Positions 9,091 to 19,236 of a DNA stretch of 64,000 bases are shown here, in pieces; within the stretch, counting starts at the first letter, position 1; each line of letters begins with the position of its first letter. The notes beneath the pieces were generated by a model. It was not told where the DNA came from. It made no database searches and saw nothing but the letters and a program-made list of their open reading frames with translations. The DNA lies in NCBI RefSeq assembly GCF_009301415.1, contig NZ_CP045073.1, positions 1,255,501 through 1,319,500 on the forward strand. Direction: 5' to 3'. The position numbers and the translations under genes were made by a program. Origin of the DNA: Paracoccus kondratievae. GTDB lineage: Bacteria > Pseudomonadota > Alphaproteobacteria > Rhodobacterales > Rhodobacteraceae.

Positions 9091-11406
9091 ATGAACATTC
9101 AAGCAAAGGTCGACACGCGCGGCATCGTCCGCGGCGGCGAGACCCTGAAGCAACACCGCGACCGGCTGATGGAGGCCACCAGGCGGACCAAACATTACGC
9201 CGGGCTTGAGCGGCTTGAGATGCGCGACAGCGATCCGATCAAGTACAACAAGCTTTTCTCGCGGCTGCGGGCCGGGGTGGTGGATGCGCGCGAAACCGCC
9301 AAAAAGATCGCGGCATCGCCCATCGTCGAGCAAGAGGGCGAGCTGTGCTTTACCCTCTATAACGCGGCTGGCGACTCGATCCTGACTTCGACCGGGATCA
9401 TCATCCACGTCGGGACCATGGGCGCGGCGATCAAATATATGATCGAGAACGGCTGGGAACATAACCCCGGCATCAGGGACAAGGACATTTTCTGCAACAA
9501 CGACAGCCTGATCGGGAACGTCCACCCCTGCGACATCCACACCATCGTGCCGATCTTTCACGAGGGGGAACTGATCGGCTGGGTCGGTGGCGTCACCCAC
9601 GTGATCGACACCGGCTCGGTCGGGCCGGGCTCGATGTCTACCGGGCAGGTGCAGCGTTTCGGCGACGGCTATTCGATCACCTGCCGCAAGATTGGCGAAA
9701 ATGACACGCTGTTCCGCGACTGGCTGCACGAAAGCCAGCGCATGGTGCGCACTACGCGCTACTGGATGCTGGACGAGCGTACCCGCGTCGCGGGCTGCCA
9801 CATGATCCGCGATCTGGTGCAGGAGGTGATCGCCGAAGAGGGTATCGAGGCCTATTGGAAATTCGCCTATGAGGCGGTCGAGCACGGCCGGCTGGGTCTT
9901 CAGGCCCGTATCAGGGCGATGACCATTCCCGGCAAGTATCGGCAGGTCGGTTTTGTGGACGTGCCTTATGCGCATGAGGATGTGCGGGTCCCCTCGGACT
10001 TTGCCAAGGTCGACACGATCATGCACACCCCGTCCGAAATCACCATTCGCGGGGATGGTACATGGCGGCTGGATTTCGAGGGCGCCTCGCGCTGGGGCTG
10101 GCACACCTACAACGCCCATCAGGTCAGCTTTACCAGCGGTATCTGGGTGATGATGACCCAGTCGCTGATCCCGACCGAGATGATCAACGACGGCGCCGCC
10201 TACGGGACCGAGTTCCGTCTGCCCAAGGGCACATGGATGAACCCCGACGACAGGCGGGTGGCATTCAGCTATTCATGGCATTTCCTCGTCAGTTCGTGGA
10301 CTGCGCTGTGGCGCGGGCTGAGCCGGGCCTATTTCGGGCGCGGCTATCTGGAAGAAGTGAACTCGGGTAACGCCAATACCTCGAACTGGCTACAGGGCGG
10401 CGGCTTTAACCAGTATGATGAAATCCATGCCGTGAACTCGTTCGAATGCGCCGCGAACGGAGTCGGGGCCAGCGCCTTCAGCGATGGGATCAGCCATGCC
10501 GCTGCGGTCTGGAACCCCGAAGGCGACATGGGTGACATGGAGATCTGGGAACTGGCCGAACCGCTGATCTATCTGGGTCGGCAGATCAAGGCCTCGTCAG
10601 GCGGCGCGGGCAAGTATCGCGGCGGCTGCGGCTTTGAATCGCTGCGCATGGTCTGGAACGCCAAAGACTGGACCATGTTCTTTATGGGTAACGGGCATAT
10701 CAGCTCGGACTGGGGGCTGATGGGTGGCTACCCCGCTGCCTCGGGCTATCGGTTCGAGGCCCATGACACCCGCCTGAAAGAGCTCATCGCCGAGGGTGGC
10801 CCGATCCCCCATGGCGGCGATACCGACCCGCAAAATCCGGTCTGGGATGGCCAGTTGCCTGACGCGCGCATCAAGCGTGACAAGCAGGCCATCACCACCG
10901 AGGCGATGTTCAGGGACTATGACCTTTACCTCAACTACATGCGGGGTGGGCCGGGCTTTGGCGATCCTCTGGACCGCGAGCCGCAGAAGGTCGCCGATGA
11001 CGTGAACGGCGGCTATCTGCTCGAACGGTTTGCCGACAGCGTCTATGGCGTGGTGCTGAAGGAGGCGGGCGACGGCATGAAGGGCGTGGATCTGGCCGCG
11101 ACCGAGGTCCGCCGTCAGGCCATCCGCAAACAGCGGCTCGCGGAATCGGTCCCGACCAGCGAATGGATGGCCGAGGAACGCCAGCGGATCCTGAACAAGG
11201 ATGCGGGTGTGCATGTTCAGCAGATGTATGCCGCCTCGTTCAAGCTTGGGCCGCGATTTGAAGAGCAGTTCCGCGCCTTCTGGAACCTGCCCGCCGACTG
11301 GAAACTGTGCGAGGCGGATCTGCCCATCCCTTCTTACGGGCGGGAATACTCGATGGATATCTCGGAACTGCCGGACGTCAGGACCGTGCAATTCGTCGAG
11401 GAATGA
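9091..11406 (+). CDS. acxB: Acetone carboxylase alpha subunit
   Basis: A 771-residue hydantoinase B-family protein, the large subunit that with AcxA and AcxC forms the heterohexameric acetone carboxylase. A strong ribosome site (GGGAGGAG) precedes its ATG. Many family-conserved stretches are visible, such as the DSILTSTGIIIHVG and CNNDSLIGNVHPCDIH regions, the latter with His and Cys residues suited to the metal site reported for this enzyme. It has full length and no frame break, and it lies between acxA and acxC in the standard order, so the operon appears functional. Confidence 0.94.
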   Translation: MNIQAKVDTRGIVRGGETLKQHRDRLMEATRRTKHYAGLERLEMRDSDPIKYNKLFSRLRAGVVDARETAKKIAASPIVEQEGELCFTLYNAAGDSILTSTGIIIHVGTMGAAIKYMIENGWEHNPGIRDKDIFCNNDSLIGNVHPCDIHTIVPIFHEGELIGWVGGVTHVIDTGSVGPGSMSTGQVQRFGDGYSITCRKIGENDTLFRDWLHESQRMVRTTRYWMLDERTRVAGCHMIRDLVQEVIAEEGIEAYWKFAYEAVEHGRLGLQARIRAMTIPGKYRQVGFVDVPYAHEDVRVPSDFAKVDTIMHTPSEITIRGDGTWRLDFEGASRWGWHTYNAHQVSFTSGIWVMMTQSLIPTEMINDGAAYGTEFRLPKGTWMNPDDRRVAFSYSWHFLVSSWTALWRGLSRAYFGRGYLEEVNSGNANTSNWLQGGGFNQYDEIHAVNSFECAANGVGASAFSDGISHAAAVWNPEGDMGDMEIWELAEPLIYLGRQIKASSGGAGKYRGGCGFESLRMVWNAKDWTMFFMGNGHISSDWGLMGGYPAASGYRFEAHDTRLKELIAEGGPIPHGGDTDPQNPVWDGQLPDARIKRDKQAITTEAMFRDYDLYLNYMRGGPGFGDPLDREPQKVADDVNGGYLLERFADSVYGVVLKEAGDGMKGVDLAATEVRRQAIRKQRLAESVPTSEWMAEERQRILNKDAGVHVQQMYAASFKLGPRFEEQFRAFWNLPADWKLCEADLPIPSYGREYSMDISELPDVRTVQFVEE

Positions 11407-11477
11407 CGCCCCCGGCTGCGTCCGTTCCCCCCGGGCGCAGCCAATATCCCCTCAAGGCCAATCCAAGGGAGGAACCG

Positions 11478-11978
11478 ATGGCCTATACCAAAGCCAAGAT
11501 CAAGGATCTGGTGGACGGCAAGATCGACCGTGACACGCTGCATAACATGCTGTCCACGCCAAAGGACCGCGAGCGTTTCCAGATTTATCTGGAGATCCTG
11601 CAAGAGCAGGTGGAATGGGACGATCCGATCATTCTGCCGCTGGGACCTAAACTGTATATCGTGCAGCGCAAGTCGGACAAGAAATGGGTGATCCGCAGTC
11701 AGGCGGGCCATGATTTCTGCGACTGGGACCAGAACTGGAAACTTTATGCCCGGGTCCGGGTGCGTAGCACCCCCCAGCAGATGGAAGAGATTTATCCGCG
11801 CCTGATGGCCCCCTCGCCCGACTGGCAGGTCATCCGCGAATATTTCTGTCCGCTGTCGGGCGATTTGCTGGAGGTCGAGGCGCCGACCCCATGGTATCCG
11901 GTCATCCATGACTTTGAGCCGGATATCGAGACCTTTTACAAGGACTGGCTGGGTCTGCCGGTGCCCGAGCGCGCCTGA
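11478..11978 (+). CDS. acxC: Acetone carboxylase gamma subunit
   Basis: Small third subunit of acetone carboxylase, 166 residues, which matches the roughly 20 kDa gamma subunit. The ATG at 11478 is preceded by GGGAGGAACC; in-frame codons reaching back to 11307 overlap acxB and are not needed. It contains several aromatic-rich stretches (DFCDWDQNW) and a Cys/His pattern near the C-terminus. The gap of 71 bp after acxB is larger than the acxA-acxB gap, but no terminator is seen in it. The operon ends before a hairpin at 12012-12041. Confidence 0.92.
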   Translation: MAYTKAKIKDLVDGKIDRDTLHNMLSTPKDRERFQIYLEILQEQVEWDDPIILPLGPKLYIVQRKSDKKWVIRSQAGHDFCDWDQNWKLYARVRVRSTPQQMEEIYPRLMAPSPDWQVIREYFCPLSGDLLEVEAPTPWYPVIHDFEPDIETFYKDWLGLPVPERA

Positions 11979-12011
11979 CCTGCGGCCCATCGCCAAAGAC
12001 AGTTCATCAGA

Positions 12012-12041
12012 CAAGGGGCGGCCGGTGTGGGTCGCCCCTTG
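12012..12041. terminator. Hairpin between convergent acxC and the MDR oxidoreductase gene
   Basis: CAAGGGGCG and CGCCCCTTG form a perfect 9-bp stem around a 12-base loop, placed between two convergent operons. No T-run follows on either strand, so it may act as a bidirectional pause/terminator or an mRNA 3' stabiliser. Confidence 0.5.
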
Positions 12042-12067
12042 CACATCTGCCCTGCCGGGCGGGTGGT

Positions 12068-13207
12068 TCAGGCCATTGGTGTCAGCCCTTGTTCCGCGAT
12101 CACCCGATCCGGGACGATCACCAGCTTGCCAAGAAAATCGCGGCTACGCTCGACAAACAGCTGCTCGGCCTCGCGCAGGCGGGACAGGGGCATGATCCCT
12201 GACAGCACGGGCCTGAACCGGTTCTCGCGGATCCAGCTGATCAGTTGCCGCGCTTCGGCCGGGGTGCCGTGCGAGACGCCAAAGATCTGGACCTGATTAA
12301 GATAGATCAGCGTCCAGGGCAGGGCAGTGACATTGCCCGCGCTTGCCCCGGCAATGGACAGGCGCGGTGGTGTCCGCCGTCCGCGCAGGTCACGGCACAT
12401 GGTGCGGATCAGTGGCACGGTCATCTCGCCCCCGACCAGATCCATCACCGCGTCGATCGTGACACCGCCTGTTGCCTGCGCAATCGCCACGGGCCAGTCG
12501 GTGACGGTCTCGCGTGCGATCACGCTTTCGGCGCCAAGCGCGCGCAGTGCCTCGGCCTTGCCGGCGCTGGCGATGGCATGGGGGATCGCGCCGATGACCC
12601 GGCACATTTGCAAAAGCGCGGTTCCGACCCCGCCCGAGGCCCCGGTGACCAGCACATGCTCACCTGCCGAAACATTGGCCGAGGTCAACATGTGATAGCC
12701 CGTCTGCCACGAGCACATGCCCAGTGTCGCAAGCTCGGCATCGCTGAGCGCGGGGTTGGAGATGGCGTGGAACTGGTCCGAGGGAAAGCAGCCATATTCC
12801 GCATAGCCCCCGTCTGCGCCATGGCCGAAATAATCCGGCGCAAGGTTCAGATCGTCGCGTTGATCGGGGTAGATGTTGAAATCGAGCAGCCCCCTTTCGC
12901 CGATCCGGTCGGGTGATACGCCCGGACCCACGGCGACGACATGGCCGACTACATCGGCGCCCTGAATGCGCGGAAAGGTCAGCGTCTCGCCCGCCATGGC
13001 GAATGAGGCGACCGCGCCATCGTCGGAATACAGCCCCTCACGCACCTTGCGGTCGGTGTTGTTCTTGGCACAGGCGGTGATGCGGACCAGAACCTCACCC
13101 GGGCCGGGGCGGGGAACGGGCCAGTCGTCATGCCATTCCAGCCTGTCGGGGCCGCCATGGCCGGTCAGGACCATGGCGCACATCGTTTCGGGGATAGCGG
13201 CCGTCAC
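12068..13207 (-). CDS. MDR-family alcohol dehydrogenase/quinone reductase-like protein
   Basis: Medium-chain dehydrogenase/reductase of 379 residues. An N-terminal GroES-like domain (GEVLVRITACAKNNTD) is followed by a Rossmann domain with VLVTGASGGVGTALLQM near the middle. The catalytic-zinc pattern is incomplete, because the usual GHE motif reads GADVVGHVVAVG, so zinc dependence is doubtful. The start is a GTG with GGCGGA upstream; ATGs 8 and 11 codons later are alternatives. It lies 13 bp after doeD and is very likely the last gene of the ectoine operon, yet it is not one of the standard ectoine-degradation enzymes. It could reduce or oxidise an aldehyde or enone intermediate, but the sequence does not show which. 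Confidence 0.8.
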   Translation of the reverse strand: MTAAIPETMCAMVLTGHGGPDRLEWHDDWPVPRPGPGEVLVRITACAKNNTDRKVREGLYSDDGAVASFAMAGETLTFPRIQGADVVGHVVAVGPGVSPDRIGERGLLDFNIYPDQRDDLNLAPDYFGHGADGGYAEYGCFPSDQFHAISNPALSDAELATLGMCSWQTGYHMLTSANVSAGEHVLVTGASGGVGTALLQMCRVIGAIPHAIASAGKAEALRALGAESVIARETVTDWPVAIAQATGGVTIDAVMDLVGGEMTVPLIRTMCRDLRGRRTPPRLSIAGASAGNVTALPWTLIYLNQVQIFGVSHGTPAEARQLISWIRENRFRPVLSGIMPLSRLREAEQLFVERSRDFLGKLVIVPDRVIAEQGLTPMA

Positions 13208-13220
13208 GAGTTATTCCGCC

Positions 13221-14594
13221 TTAGCCCAGGATTTCGCGCACGGATCCGGCGGCGGCATCGACGATGACATCGGCCTCGGCCTCGGTCAGGCACAGGGGCG
13301 GGGCAAGTCCGATGATATCGCCCTGCGGCATGGCGCGGGCGATCACACCGCGTCTGAGCATTGCGCCAACGACCTTGGCCCCGACCCCCTCGTCAGCGTC
13401 AAAGAAGGTGCGCTGGTCCCGATCCCGGACCAGCTCGACCGCGCAAAGCATGCCCTCACCGCGGATTTCACCGACATTGGGATGATCGCCAAGGGCGGCG
13501 CGCATTCGGTCGTTCAGATAGCGGCCGGTGCGACCGGCGTTCCCGACCAGTCCCAGCTCGTCGATCAGCCGCAGATTGGCGATACCGGCCGCTGCGCCGA
13601 TGGGATGGGCGGAATAGGTCCAGCCATGACCAAGGACGCCGTTTTCGTCCGTGCCCTGCATCAGCACATCCCAGACCTTTTGCCCGACGATGCTGCCCGA
13701 CAGCGGCGCATAGGCCGAGGTCAGGCCCTTGGCGCAGGTGATGATATCGGGCGTCATGCCATAATGGTCCGAGCCGAACATGCTGCCCAGCCGGCCAAAG
13801 CCTGTCACCACCTCATCAGCGATCAGCAGGATATCGTGACGCGCCAGAACTTTCTGGATCGCCTGCCAATAACCTTTGGGCGGCGGGACGATCCCGCCGG
13901 TGCCCAGAACCGGCTCGCCGATAAAGGCGGCGATGGTGTCCGCGCCTTCGGCGGCGATCAGGCGCTCAAGCTCTTCGGCGCAATGGGCGCTGAATTGCTC
14001 TTCGGTCATGCCGGCATCCTTGCGGCGATAGTAATAGGGCGCCTCGGTATGGATCACCTGCGCCAGCGGCAGGTCGAACTTGCGGTGAAAAAGCTCAAGC
14101 CCGGTCAGCGAGCCGGTCATCAGGCCGCTGCCGTGATAGCCGCGCCAGCGCGAGATGATCTTTTTCTTTTGCGGCAGCCCGCGGATGTTGTTGTAGTACC
14201 AGACCAGCTTGATGTTCGTTTCATTCGCGTCCGAGCCGCCAAGCCCGAAATAGACCCGCGCCATATGCTTGGGCGCGCGGTCCATGACCATCTTTGCCAG
14301 CGTGATCGACGCTTCTGAGCCATGACCGGCATAGGCGTGGTAATAGGCCAGCTCGCGCGCCTGCCGGGCGATTGCATCGGCGATTTCGGTGCGGCCATAA
14401 CCCACGTTCACGCAGTACAGGCCCGCAAAGCCGTCCAGCAGCCGGTTGCCGTCGCGGTCCAGAATATGGACACCCTCGGCGCCTGCGACGATGCGCTGCG
14501 CGCCCTCGCCCCGCGCGAACTGGCCAAGATTGGTCGAGGGGTGGAACAGGCTCTCGCGGTCCCATTTGGACAGTTCGTCATTGGTCAGCATCAT
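13221..14594 (-). CDS. doeD: Class III aminotransferase, diaminobutyrate/ectoine catabolism
   Basis: PLP-dependent omega-type transaminase of 457 residues, equivalent to Atf/DoeD of ectoine degraders. It would remove the gamma-amino group of 2,4-diaminobutyrate to give aspartate semialdehyde. The PLP lysine is in [15 protein letters not shown]; the upstream [13 protein letters not shown] block holds the cofactor Asp, and [14 protein letters not shown] is the phosphate-binding part. Its ATG overlaps the doeC stop (ATGA), with GGAGAG upstream, indicating translational coupling. Confidence 0.85.
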   Translation of the reverse strand: MMLTNDELSKWDRESLFHPSTNLGQFARGEGAQRIVAGAEGVHILDRDGNRLLDGFAGLYCVNVGYGRTEIADAIARQARELAYYHAYAGHGSEASITLAKMVMDRAPKHMARVYFGLGGSDANETNIKLVWYYNNIRGLPQKKKIISRWRGYHGSGLMTGSLTGLELFHRKFDLPLAQVIHTEAPYYYRRKDAGMTEEQFSAHCAEELERLIAAEGADTIAAFIGEPVLGTGGIVPPPKGYWQAIQKVLARHDILLIADEVVTGFGRLGSMFGSDHYGMTPDIITCAKGLTSAYAPLSGSIVGQKVWDVLMQGTDENGVLGHGWTYSAHPIGAAAGIANLRLIDELGLVGNAGRTGRYLNDRMRAALGDHPNVGEIRGEGMLCAVELVRDRDQRTFFDADEGVGAKVVGAMLRRGVIARAMPQGDIIGLAPPLCLTEAEADVIVDAAAGSVREILG

Positions 14595-16042
14595 GCTCTC
14601 CTTGTCTCTGCCCAGTCGCGGCAGACGTATTTGATCTCGGTGAATGCTTCGAGCCCGTGGCGGCTGCCTTCGCGGCCCAGCCCGGACTGTTTCATGCCGC
14701 CAAAGGGGATCGGTGCGCCGGTGACCTTGGTGCGGTTGACGGCGACCATGCCGAATTCCAGCGCCCGCGACAGGCGGTAGATGCGGCGCGGGTCGCGGCT
14801 ATGGACATAGGCGACCAGCCCGTATTCGGTGCCATTGGCGATACCCACCGCATCGTCCTCGGTTTCAAAAGGGGCGATGGCGGCGACAGGGCCGAAAGTT
14901 TCTTCGTGAAAGATCAGCGCCTCGGGCGGGACATTGGCCAGAACGGTCGGCTGATAGAACAGCGGCCCCTGCGCATCCCGTGTCCCCCCGGTCAGCAGCC
15001 GTGCGCCGCGGGCCAATGCGTCGGCGACATGTTCCTCTTGCTTGCGGACGGCGACTTCATTCATCAGCGGACCAAGGTCGCGGTCCTCGACCCCCGGACC
15101 CAGTGTCAGCGCGGCGGTGGCGGCGGCAAAGCGGCGGCAGAACTCATCATAGATCCCGCGTTCGATCAGAAAGCGGTTTGCGCCAAGGCAATCCTGTCCC
15201 GAGGTTGCGAATTTGGCCTTGATCGCCTCATCAACGGCCAGATCAAGGTCGCAATCGGCAAAGGCGATAAAGGGCGCGTGACCGCCAAGCTCAAGAACCA
15301 GCCGCTTTACCGTATCGGCGCTTTGGCGATACAGCTGCTTGCCGATACGGGTCGAGCCGGTAAAGCTGAGCGCCCGAACCCGGGGGTCGGCGCACCATGC
15401 GCCGACGATTTCGGCCGCGTCCCCGGTCACGACGTTAAAGGTGCCTGCCGGAAAGCCTGCGCGCTGCGCAAGCTCCGCCAGGGCGGTCGCCGAAAGTGGC
15501 GTTTCCGCCGAAGGATGCACGACCGTGGTACAACCCGCCGCCAGTGCTGCCGCGGCCTTGCGGGTGATCATGGCACAGGGAAAGTTCCACGGGGTCACCA
15601 GCGCCGCGACGCCCAAAGGTTCGCGCCACAGTTCCATCTCGGCGGTCGAAAGATGCGAGGTCACGCTTTCGATATTCGGTCGCTTTGCCTCTTCGGCGTA
15701 GAATTCGACAAAGCTGGCCGCGTAGTCGATTTCGCCCCGGGCCTCGGACAGGGGTTTGCCCTGTTCGGCGGTCATGAGCCGGGCCAGATCCTCGCGGTTT
15801 TCGCGGATAAGCTGGTACCAGCGCAACAGCACTGCCGCGCGTTCCTGCGGCAGCAGGGCGGCCCAGGGGGCAAAGGCGGCCTGAGCCGCATCGACGGCTG
15901 CGCGGGCCTGCGCCGCATCAAGCCGTGCCACCCGGGCGATAACCGTGCCGGTCGCGGGGTCGGTGACGTCAAAGCGCGGGCCGCCGACCCAGCCGCCGTT
16001 GATAAAGGCGTCTTCGCAAAGCAGGGTCTTGTCCGAGATCAT
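14591..16042 (-). CDS. doeC: Aldehyde dehydrogenase, aspartate/succinate-semialdehyde type
   Basis: NAD(P)-dependent aldehyde dehydrogenase of 483 residues, the Ssd/DoeC member of the ectoine pathway. It would oxidise aspartate semialdehyde to aspartate. The general base lies in LELGGHAPF, the nucleophile is Cys in [11 protein letters not shown], and the cofactor-site [10 protein letters not shown] block is intact. The start at 16042 overlaps the doeB stop as ATGA; an in-frame extension of 11 codons upstream looks spurious (Arg-rich). By sequence alone it could equally be called succinate-semialdehyde dehydrogenase; the context decides. Confidence 0.85.
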   Translation of the reverse strand: MISDKTLLCEDAFINGGWVGGPRFDVTDPATGTVIARVARLDAAQARAAVDAAQAAFAPWAALLPQERAAVLLRWYQLIRENREDLARLMTAEQGKPLSEARGEIDYAASFVEFYAEEAKRPNIESVTSHLSTAEMELWREPLGVAALVTPWNFPCAMITRKAAAALAAGCTTVVHPSAETPLSATALAELAQRAGFPAGTFNVVTGDAAEIVGAWCADPRVRALSFTGSTRIGKQLYRQSADTVKRLVLELGGHAPFIAFADCDLDLAVDEAIKAKFATSGQDCLGANRFLIERGIYDEFCRRFAAATAALTLGPGVEDRDLGPLMNEVAVRKQEEHVADALARGARLLTGGTRDAQGPLFYQPTVLANVPPEALIFHEETFGPVAAIAPFETEDDAVGIANGTEYGLVAYVHSRDPRRIYRLSRALEFGMVAVNRTKVTGAPIPFGGMKQSGLGREGSRHGLEAFTEIKYVCRDWAETRRA

Positions 16043-17061
16043 CCTTCGACCTCCTCGCCGATGACGGCGACGCAATCGCCGGGTTTCACGATGCCGGGGA
16101 AATGCCGCGCCATCAGCAGCCCGGCGCGGCGGGCATGGACGGCAATCGGGGCAAGCCCGGTCCGCCCGATGGGAAAGATGCGCGCGACAGGCTGGTCGGC
16201 ACTGACCGGCCCGCCCAGATCAATCAGGAATTCGATCAACCCGCCGTCCTCGGCAAAGGCAAAGCAATCAGCGTCGGGCATATCAAGCCAGCGTGTCGGC
16301 TGGGCCGTGACCTCGCCCCGCATCGCCCCGGCGGCAATCAGCAGGCTTCTCAGGCCTCGCCGGGCGATTCCGGCTGTGCGGGCCGATGCTGTCCCGCCTC
16401 CGCCCAGTTCGGTGGTGACAAAGATTTTGCCCATATCTTCGGCGGCGGTGTCATACATGCCGACCGCGTCGATTTCGAGCATCCTGCACGACCATGGGGC
16501 GCCAAAGGCGCGTACAAGGTCAAAGGCGGCCGCCTCTTGCCGCTTGTCGGGCAGCACATGGGCGGCGCAATAGGGCAGGAAATCCAGCGTTTTTCCGCCC
16601 GAGTGGAAATCCAGCACCACATCGGCCATGGGCAGCAGCACGCGCTGGAAATAATCGGCGATCTTTTGGGTCACCGTGCCGTCGGGCCGACCCGGAAAGC
16701 TGCGGTTCAGGTTGCCCCGGTCGATCGGAGAGGTACGGGTGCCTGCTGCAAAGGCCGGGTAGTTCATCGCCGGAATGATGATCAGCCGGCCGGTGACTTC
16801 CTCGGGCCGGACGGTTGCGGCAAGATCGAAAAGCGCGATCGGCCCTTCGTATTCGTCACCGTGGTTTGCGCCGGTCAGCAGCGCCGTCGGCCCCTCGCCG
16901 TGATTGACCACGGTGACCGGGATCATCACCGAACCCCAGGCCGCGTCATCGCGCGAGTAGGGCAGGCGCAGAAAGCCGTGCTGTACCCCGGGCGCGGCAA
17001 AATCCACCGTCGCCGTGACGGGCGAAGGCACCAGCGAAGGCGGGGGCTGCATCTGCAACAT
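16039..17061 (-). CDS. doeB: N-alpha-acetyl-2,4-diaminobutyrate deacetylase
   Basis: Zinc deacetylase of the AstE/aspartoacylase family, 340 residues. It removes the acetyl group from N-alpha-acetyl-diaminobutyrate, the product of ectoine ring opening by DoeA. Zinc ligands are seen in GANHGDEYEGP (His and Glu) and DFHSGG (His); substrate residues sit in NRSFPGRPDGT. It starts 4 bp after the doeA stop, so the hydrolase and deacetylase are made together, as expected for enzymes that work as a pair. Confidence 0.92.
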   Translation of the reverse strand: MLQMQPPPSLVPSPVTATVDFAAPGVQHGFLRLPYSRDDAAWGSVMIPVTVVNHGEGPTALLTGANHGDEYEGPIALFDLAATVRPEEVTGRLIIIPAMNYPAFAAGTRTSPIDRGNLNRSFPGRPDGTVTQKIADYFQRVLLPMADVVLDFHSGGKTLDFLPYCAAHVLPDKRQEAAAFDLVRAFGAPWSCRMLEIDAVGMYDTAAEDMGKIFVTTELGGGGTASARTAGIARRGLRSLLIAAGAMRGEVTAQPTRWLDMPDADCFAFAEDGGLIEFLIDLGGPVSADQPVARIFPIGRTGLAPIAVHARRAGLLMARHFPGIVKPGDCVAVIGEEVEG

Positions 17062-17065
17062 GGCC

Positions 17066-18247
17066 CTAATCCTTTACGAAAAGCTGGCGCGGGACATTGG
17101 CAAGGCACTCGACGCCGGTGTCGGTGATCAGGATCGACTCGGTGATCTCCAGCCCCATGTCCTCAAGCCAGAGGCCGGTCATGAAGTGAAAGGTCATCCC
17201 GGGTTGCAGCACAGTGCGGTCGCCGGGGCGCAGGGACATCGTGCGTTCACCCCAATCCGGGGGGTAGCTGACGCCGATTCCATAGCCGGTGCGGTTGTCC
17301 TTGATGATGTTGTACTTTGCCAGAACGTCGAAAAAGCCCCTGGCGATATCTTCGCAGGTATTGCCGGGTTTCGCGGCGGCAAGCCCTGCCTCCATCCCTT
17401 CGAGCGTCGCTTTTTCCGCGTCTAGGAACGCCTGTGTCGGTTTGCCCAGAAATACCGTGCGCGACAGGGGGACGTGATAGCGGTGATAACATCCGGCGAT
17501 TTCAAAGAAAGTGCCCTCGCCGCGCTGCATCGGCTTGTCGTCCCATGTCAGATGCGGGGCCGAGGCATCGCGCCCCGAGGGCAACAGCGGCACGATTGCG
17601 GGATAATCGCCGCCGATTCCGTCGATGCCGCGCACGCCTGCATCATAGATCTCGGCCACAAGATCGCATTTGCGCATGCCGACCTCGACCTTGTCGAGGA
17701 TGCGGGCGTGCATCGCCTCGACGATCCGCGCGGCATTGCGCATATAGGCGATCTCTTGCGGGCTTTTCACCGCGCGTTGCCAGTTCACAAGGGCGGTGCA
17801 ATCTGAAAACCGCGCATCCGGCAGGTGCTGTGTCAGGCTGGCAAAGGCTGCGGCGGTGAACCAGTAATTGTCCATTTCGACGCCGATGCGCTTTGCGCCC
17901 CAGCCACGGTCGCGCAGGATGGCGGACAGGTGGTCCATCGGGTGCATTTCGGGGTTCTGCACGTAATGGTCGGGATAGCCGATGATATTTTCATGCCGCA
18001 GATAGGCGGTCAGTTTTGCGCCATTGGCGTCCTGTCCGCGCCCGTACCAGATCGGTTCGCCCTCGGGCGGGATGACGACACATTGATGGACGTAAAATGA
18101 CCAGCCGTCATAGCCTGTCAGCCAGTTCATGTTCGACGGATCGGTGACGATCAGCAGATCGACGCCTTTCGCCTCCATCGCCCGGCGGGTCCTGGCGAGG
18201 CGTCCGGCATATTCCTCGCGGGTGAATTTCAATGCGACTTCTGTCAT
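17066..18247 (-). CDS. doeA: Ectoine hydrolase (M24-family)
   Basis: Opens the ectoine ring to N-acetyl-diaminobutyrate. The protein has the creatinase/prolidase (pita-bread) fold: an N-terminal domain (residues 1-165) and an M24 catalytic domain with PLLPSGRDAS, GEGTFFEIAG and EDMGLEITESILITD blocks. The ATG at 18247 (MTEVALKFTREEY) is preferred; a GTG 15 bp upstream overlaps the eutC stop. The protein is 393 residues, in line with DoeA proteins. It is followed directly by doeB. Confidence 0.93.
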   Translation of the reverse strand: MTEVALKFTREEYAGRLARTRRAMEAKGVDLLIVTDPSNMNWLTGYDGWSFYVHQCVVIPPEGEPIWYGRGQDANGAKLTAYLRHENIIGYPDHYVQNPEMHPMDHLSAILRDRGWGAKRIGVEMDNYWFTAAAFASLTQHLPDARFSDCTALVNWQRAVKSPQEIAYMRNAARIVEAMHARILDKVEVGMRKCDLVAEIYDAGVRGIDGIGGDYPAIVPLLPSGRDASAPHLTWDDKPMQRGEGTFFEIAGCYHRYHVPLSRTVFLGKPTQAFLDAEKATLEGMEAGLAAAKPGNTCEDIARGFFDVLAKYNIIKDNRTGYGIGVSYPPDWGERTMSLRPGDRTVLQPGMTFHFMTGLWLEDMGLEITESILITDTGVECLANVPRQLFVKD

Positions 18248-18258
18248 GGCGGTTGCTC

Positions 18259-19236
18259 TCACAGGGTGAAGGTACGGCCGGCCCCGGTTTTGCCCGCACG
18301 GGCAAGTGCCAGGGTGGCGATGGCGGTGTCCTGAATCCCGGTGCCGGTCAGGTCGGCCAGGGTGATCTGGCTGGCACTGGTCCGGCCCGCGGCCTGTCCG
18401 GCAAGGATCTGGCCCAGTTCGGGAAATTCCTGCCCGGCAAGGGGCGAGTGGCGCAGTTCGCCCAGCTCTCGCGTTTGCGAGAGGCGGTCGGCAACATAGA
18501 GTGCGCGGGCGATCAGCTCGGGCGCGATCTCATTCTTATGCTGCGCGTCCGAGCCCATGGCGGTGACATGGGTTCCGGGGGCAATGTCGTCGGGACCTAG
18601 GATCGGCTGTTCGGCGGGGGTGGTGGTCACGACCAGATCAGCGTCGTGCGTCGCCCCGGCGACGCTGGCGGCGGGGGTGACGGGGATGCCCAACGCTTTG
18701 GTCATCTCGGCCGCAAAAGCCTGTGCCTTGGCCGCATCCCGCGCCCAGACCCGCACCCCGGTAAGTTTGCGCACAAGTGTAAGCGCGCGCAGCTGCATCC
18801 GCGCCTGCATCCCCGCCCCAAGGATCGCTGCCTTGCCTGCATCCGGGCGCGCAAGCGCGTCGGCGGCCACTGCCCCGGCTGCCGCGGTGCGAATATCGGT
18901 CAGATAGCCGTTGTCGAGCAACAGAGCCTCGACCAGTCCGGTACGCGAGGACAGCACCACCATCATCCCATTGGTCGAGGGCAGGCCAAGCGCGGGATTG
19001 CCAAAAAATCCGGGTGAGATCTTGATCGCGAAATGCGAAAGGCCGGGAATATAGGCGGTCTTTACATCGACCTCGCCCCGGTGTTCGGGGATATCCAGGC
19101 GCAGGATCGGCGGCATTGCCACAGGTCGGGTCGCCAGCGCCACGAAGGCATCGCGGATGCAGGCAACAGCTTTGGTATCCGGCGGCACAAGCGCGCGCAG
19201 GTCGGTTTCGGTCAGGATGGTGACGGGCGGTCTCAT
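18259..19236 (-). CDS. eutC: Ornithine cyclodeaminase/mu-crystallin family protein EutC
   Basis: A 325-residue member of the ornithine cyclodeaminase family with the NAD-binding block GAGMQARMQLRALT and an N-terminal dimerisation part. EutA, EutB and EutC are the set linked to hydroxyectoine in known clusters, where they are thought to convert hydroxyectoine or a derived amino acid into an intermediate of the ectoine route. The precise reaction is not shown by the sequence. Its ATG overlaps the eutB stop as ATGA. Confidence 0.9.
   Translation of the reverse strand: MRPPVTILTETDLRALVPPDTKAVACIRDAFVALATRPVAMPPILRLDIPEHRGEVDVKTAYIPGLSHFAIKISPGFFGNPALGLPSTNGMMVVLSSRTGLVEALLLDNGYLTDIRTAAAGAVAADALARPDAGKAAILGAGMQARMQLRALTLVRKLTGVRVWARDAAKAQAFAAEMTKALGIPVTPAASVAGATHDADLVVTTTPAEQPILGPDDIAPGTHVTAMGSDAQHKNEIAPELIARALYVADRLSQTRELGELRHSPLAGQEFPELGQILAGQAAGRTSASQITLADLTGTGIQDTAIATLALARAGKTGAGRTFTL

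Noticed and set aside
14372..16573. A 733-codon plus-strand open frame opposite doeD, doeC and doeB
   Set aside because: It is antisense to three genes with intact catalytic motifs and has the Arg/Gly/His-rich composition of high-GC shadow frames. The same holds for long frames opposite acxA (7659-9098), acxR (5068-6510), ade (56040-57761) and the aldehyde dehydrogenase (41351-42751).
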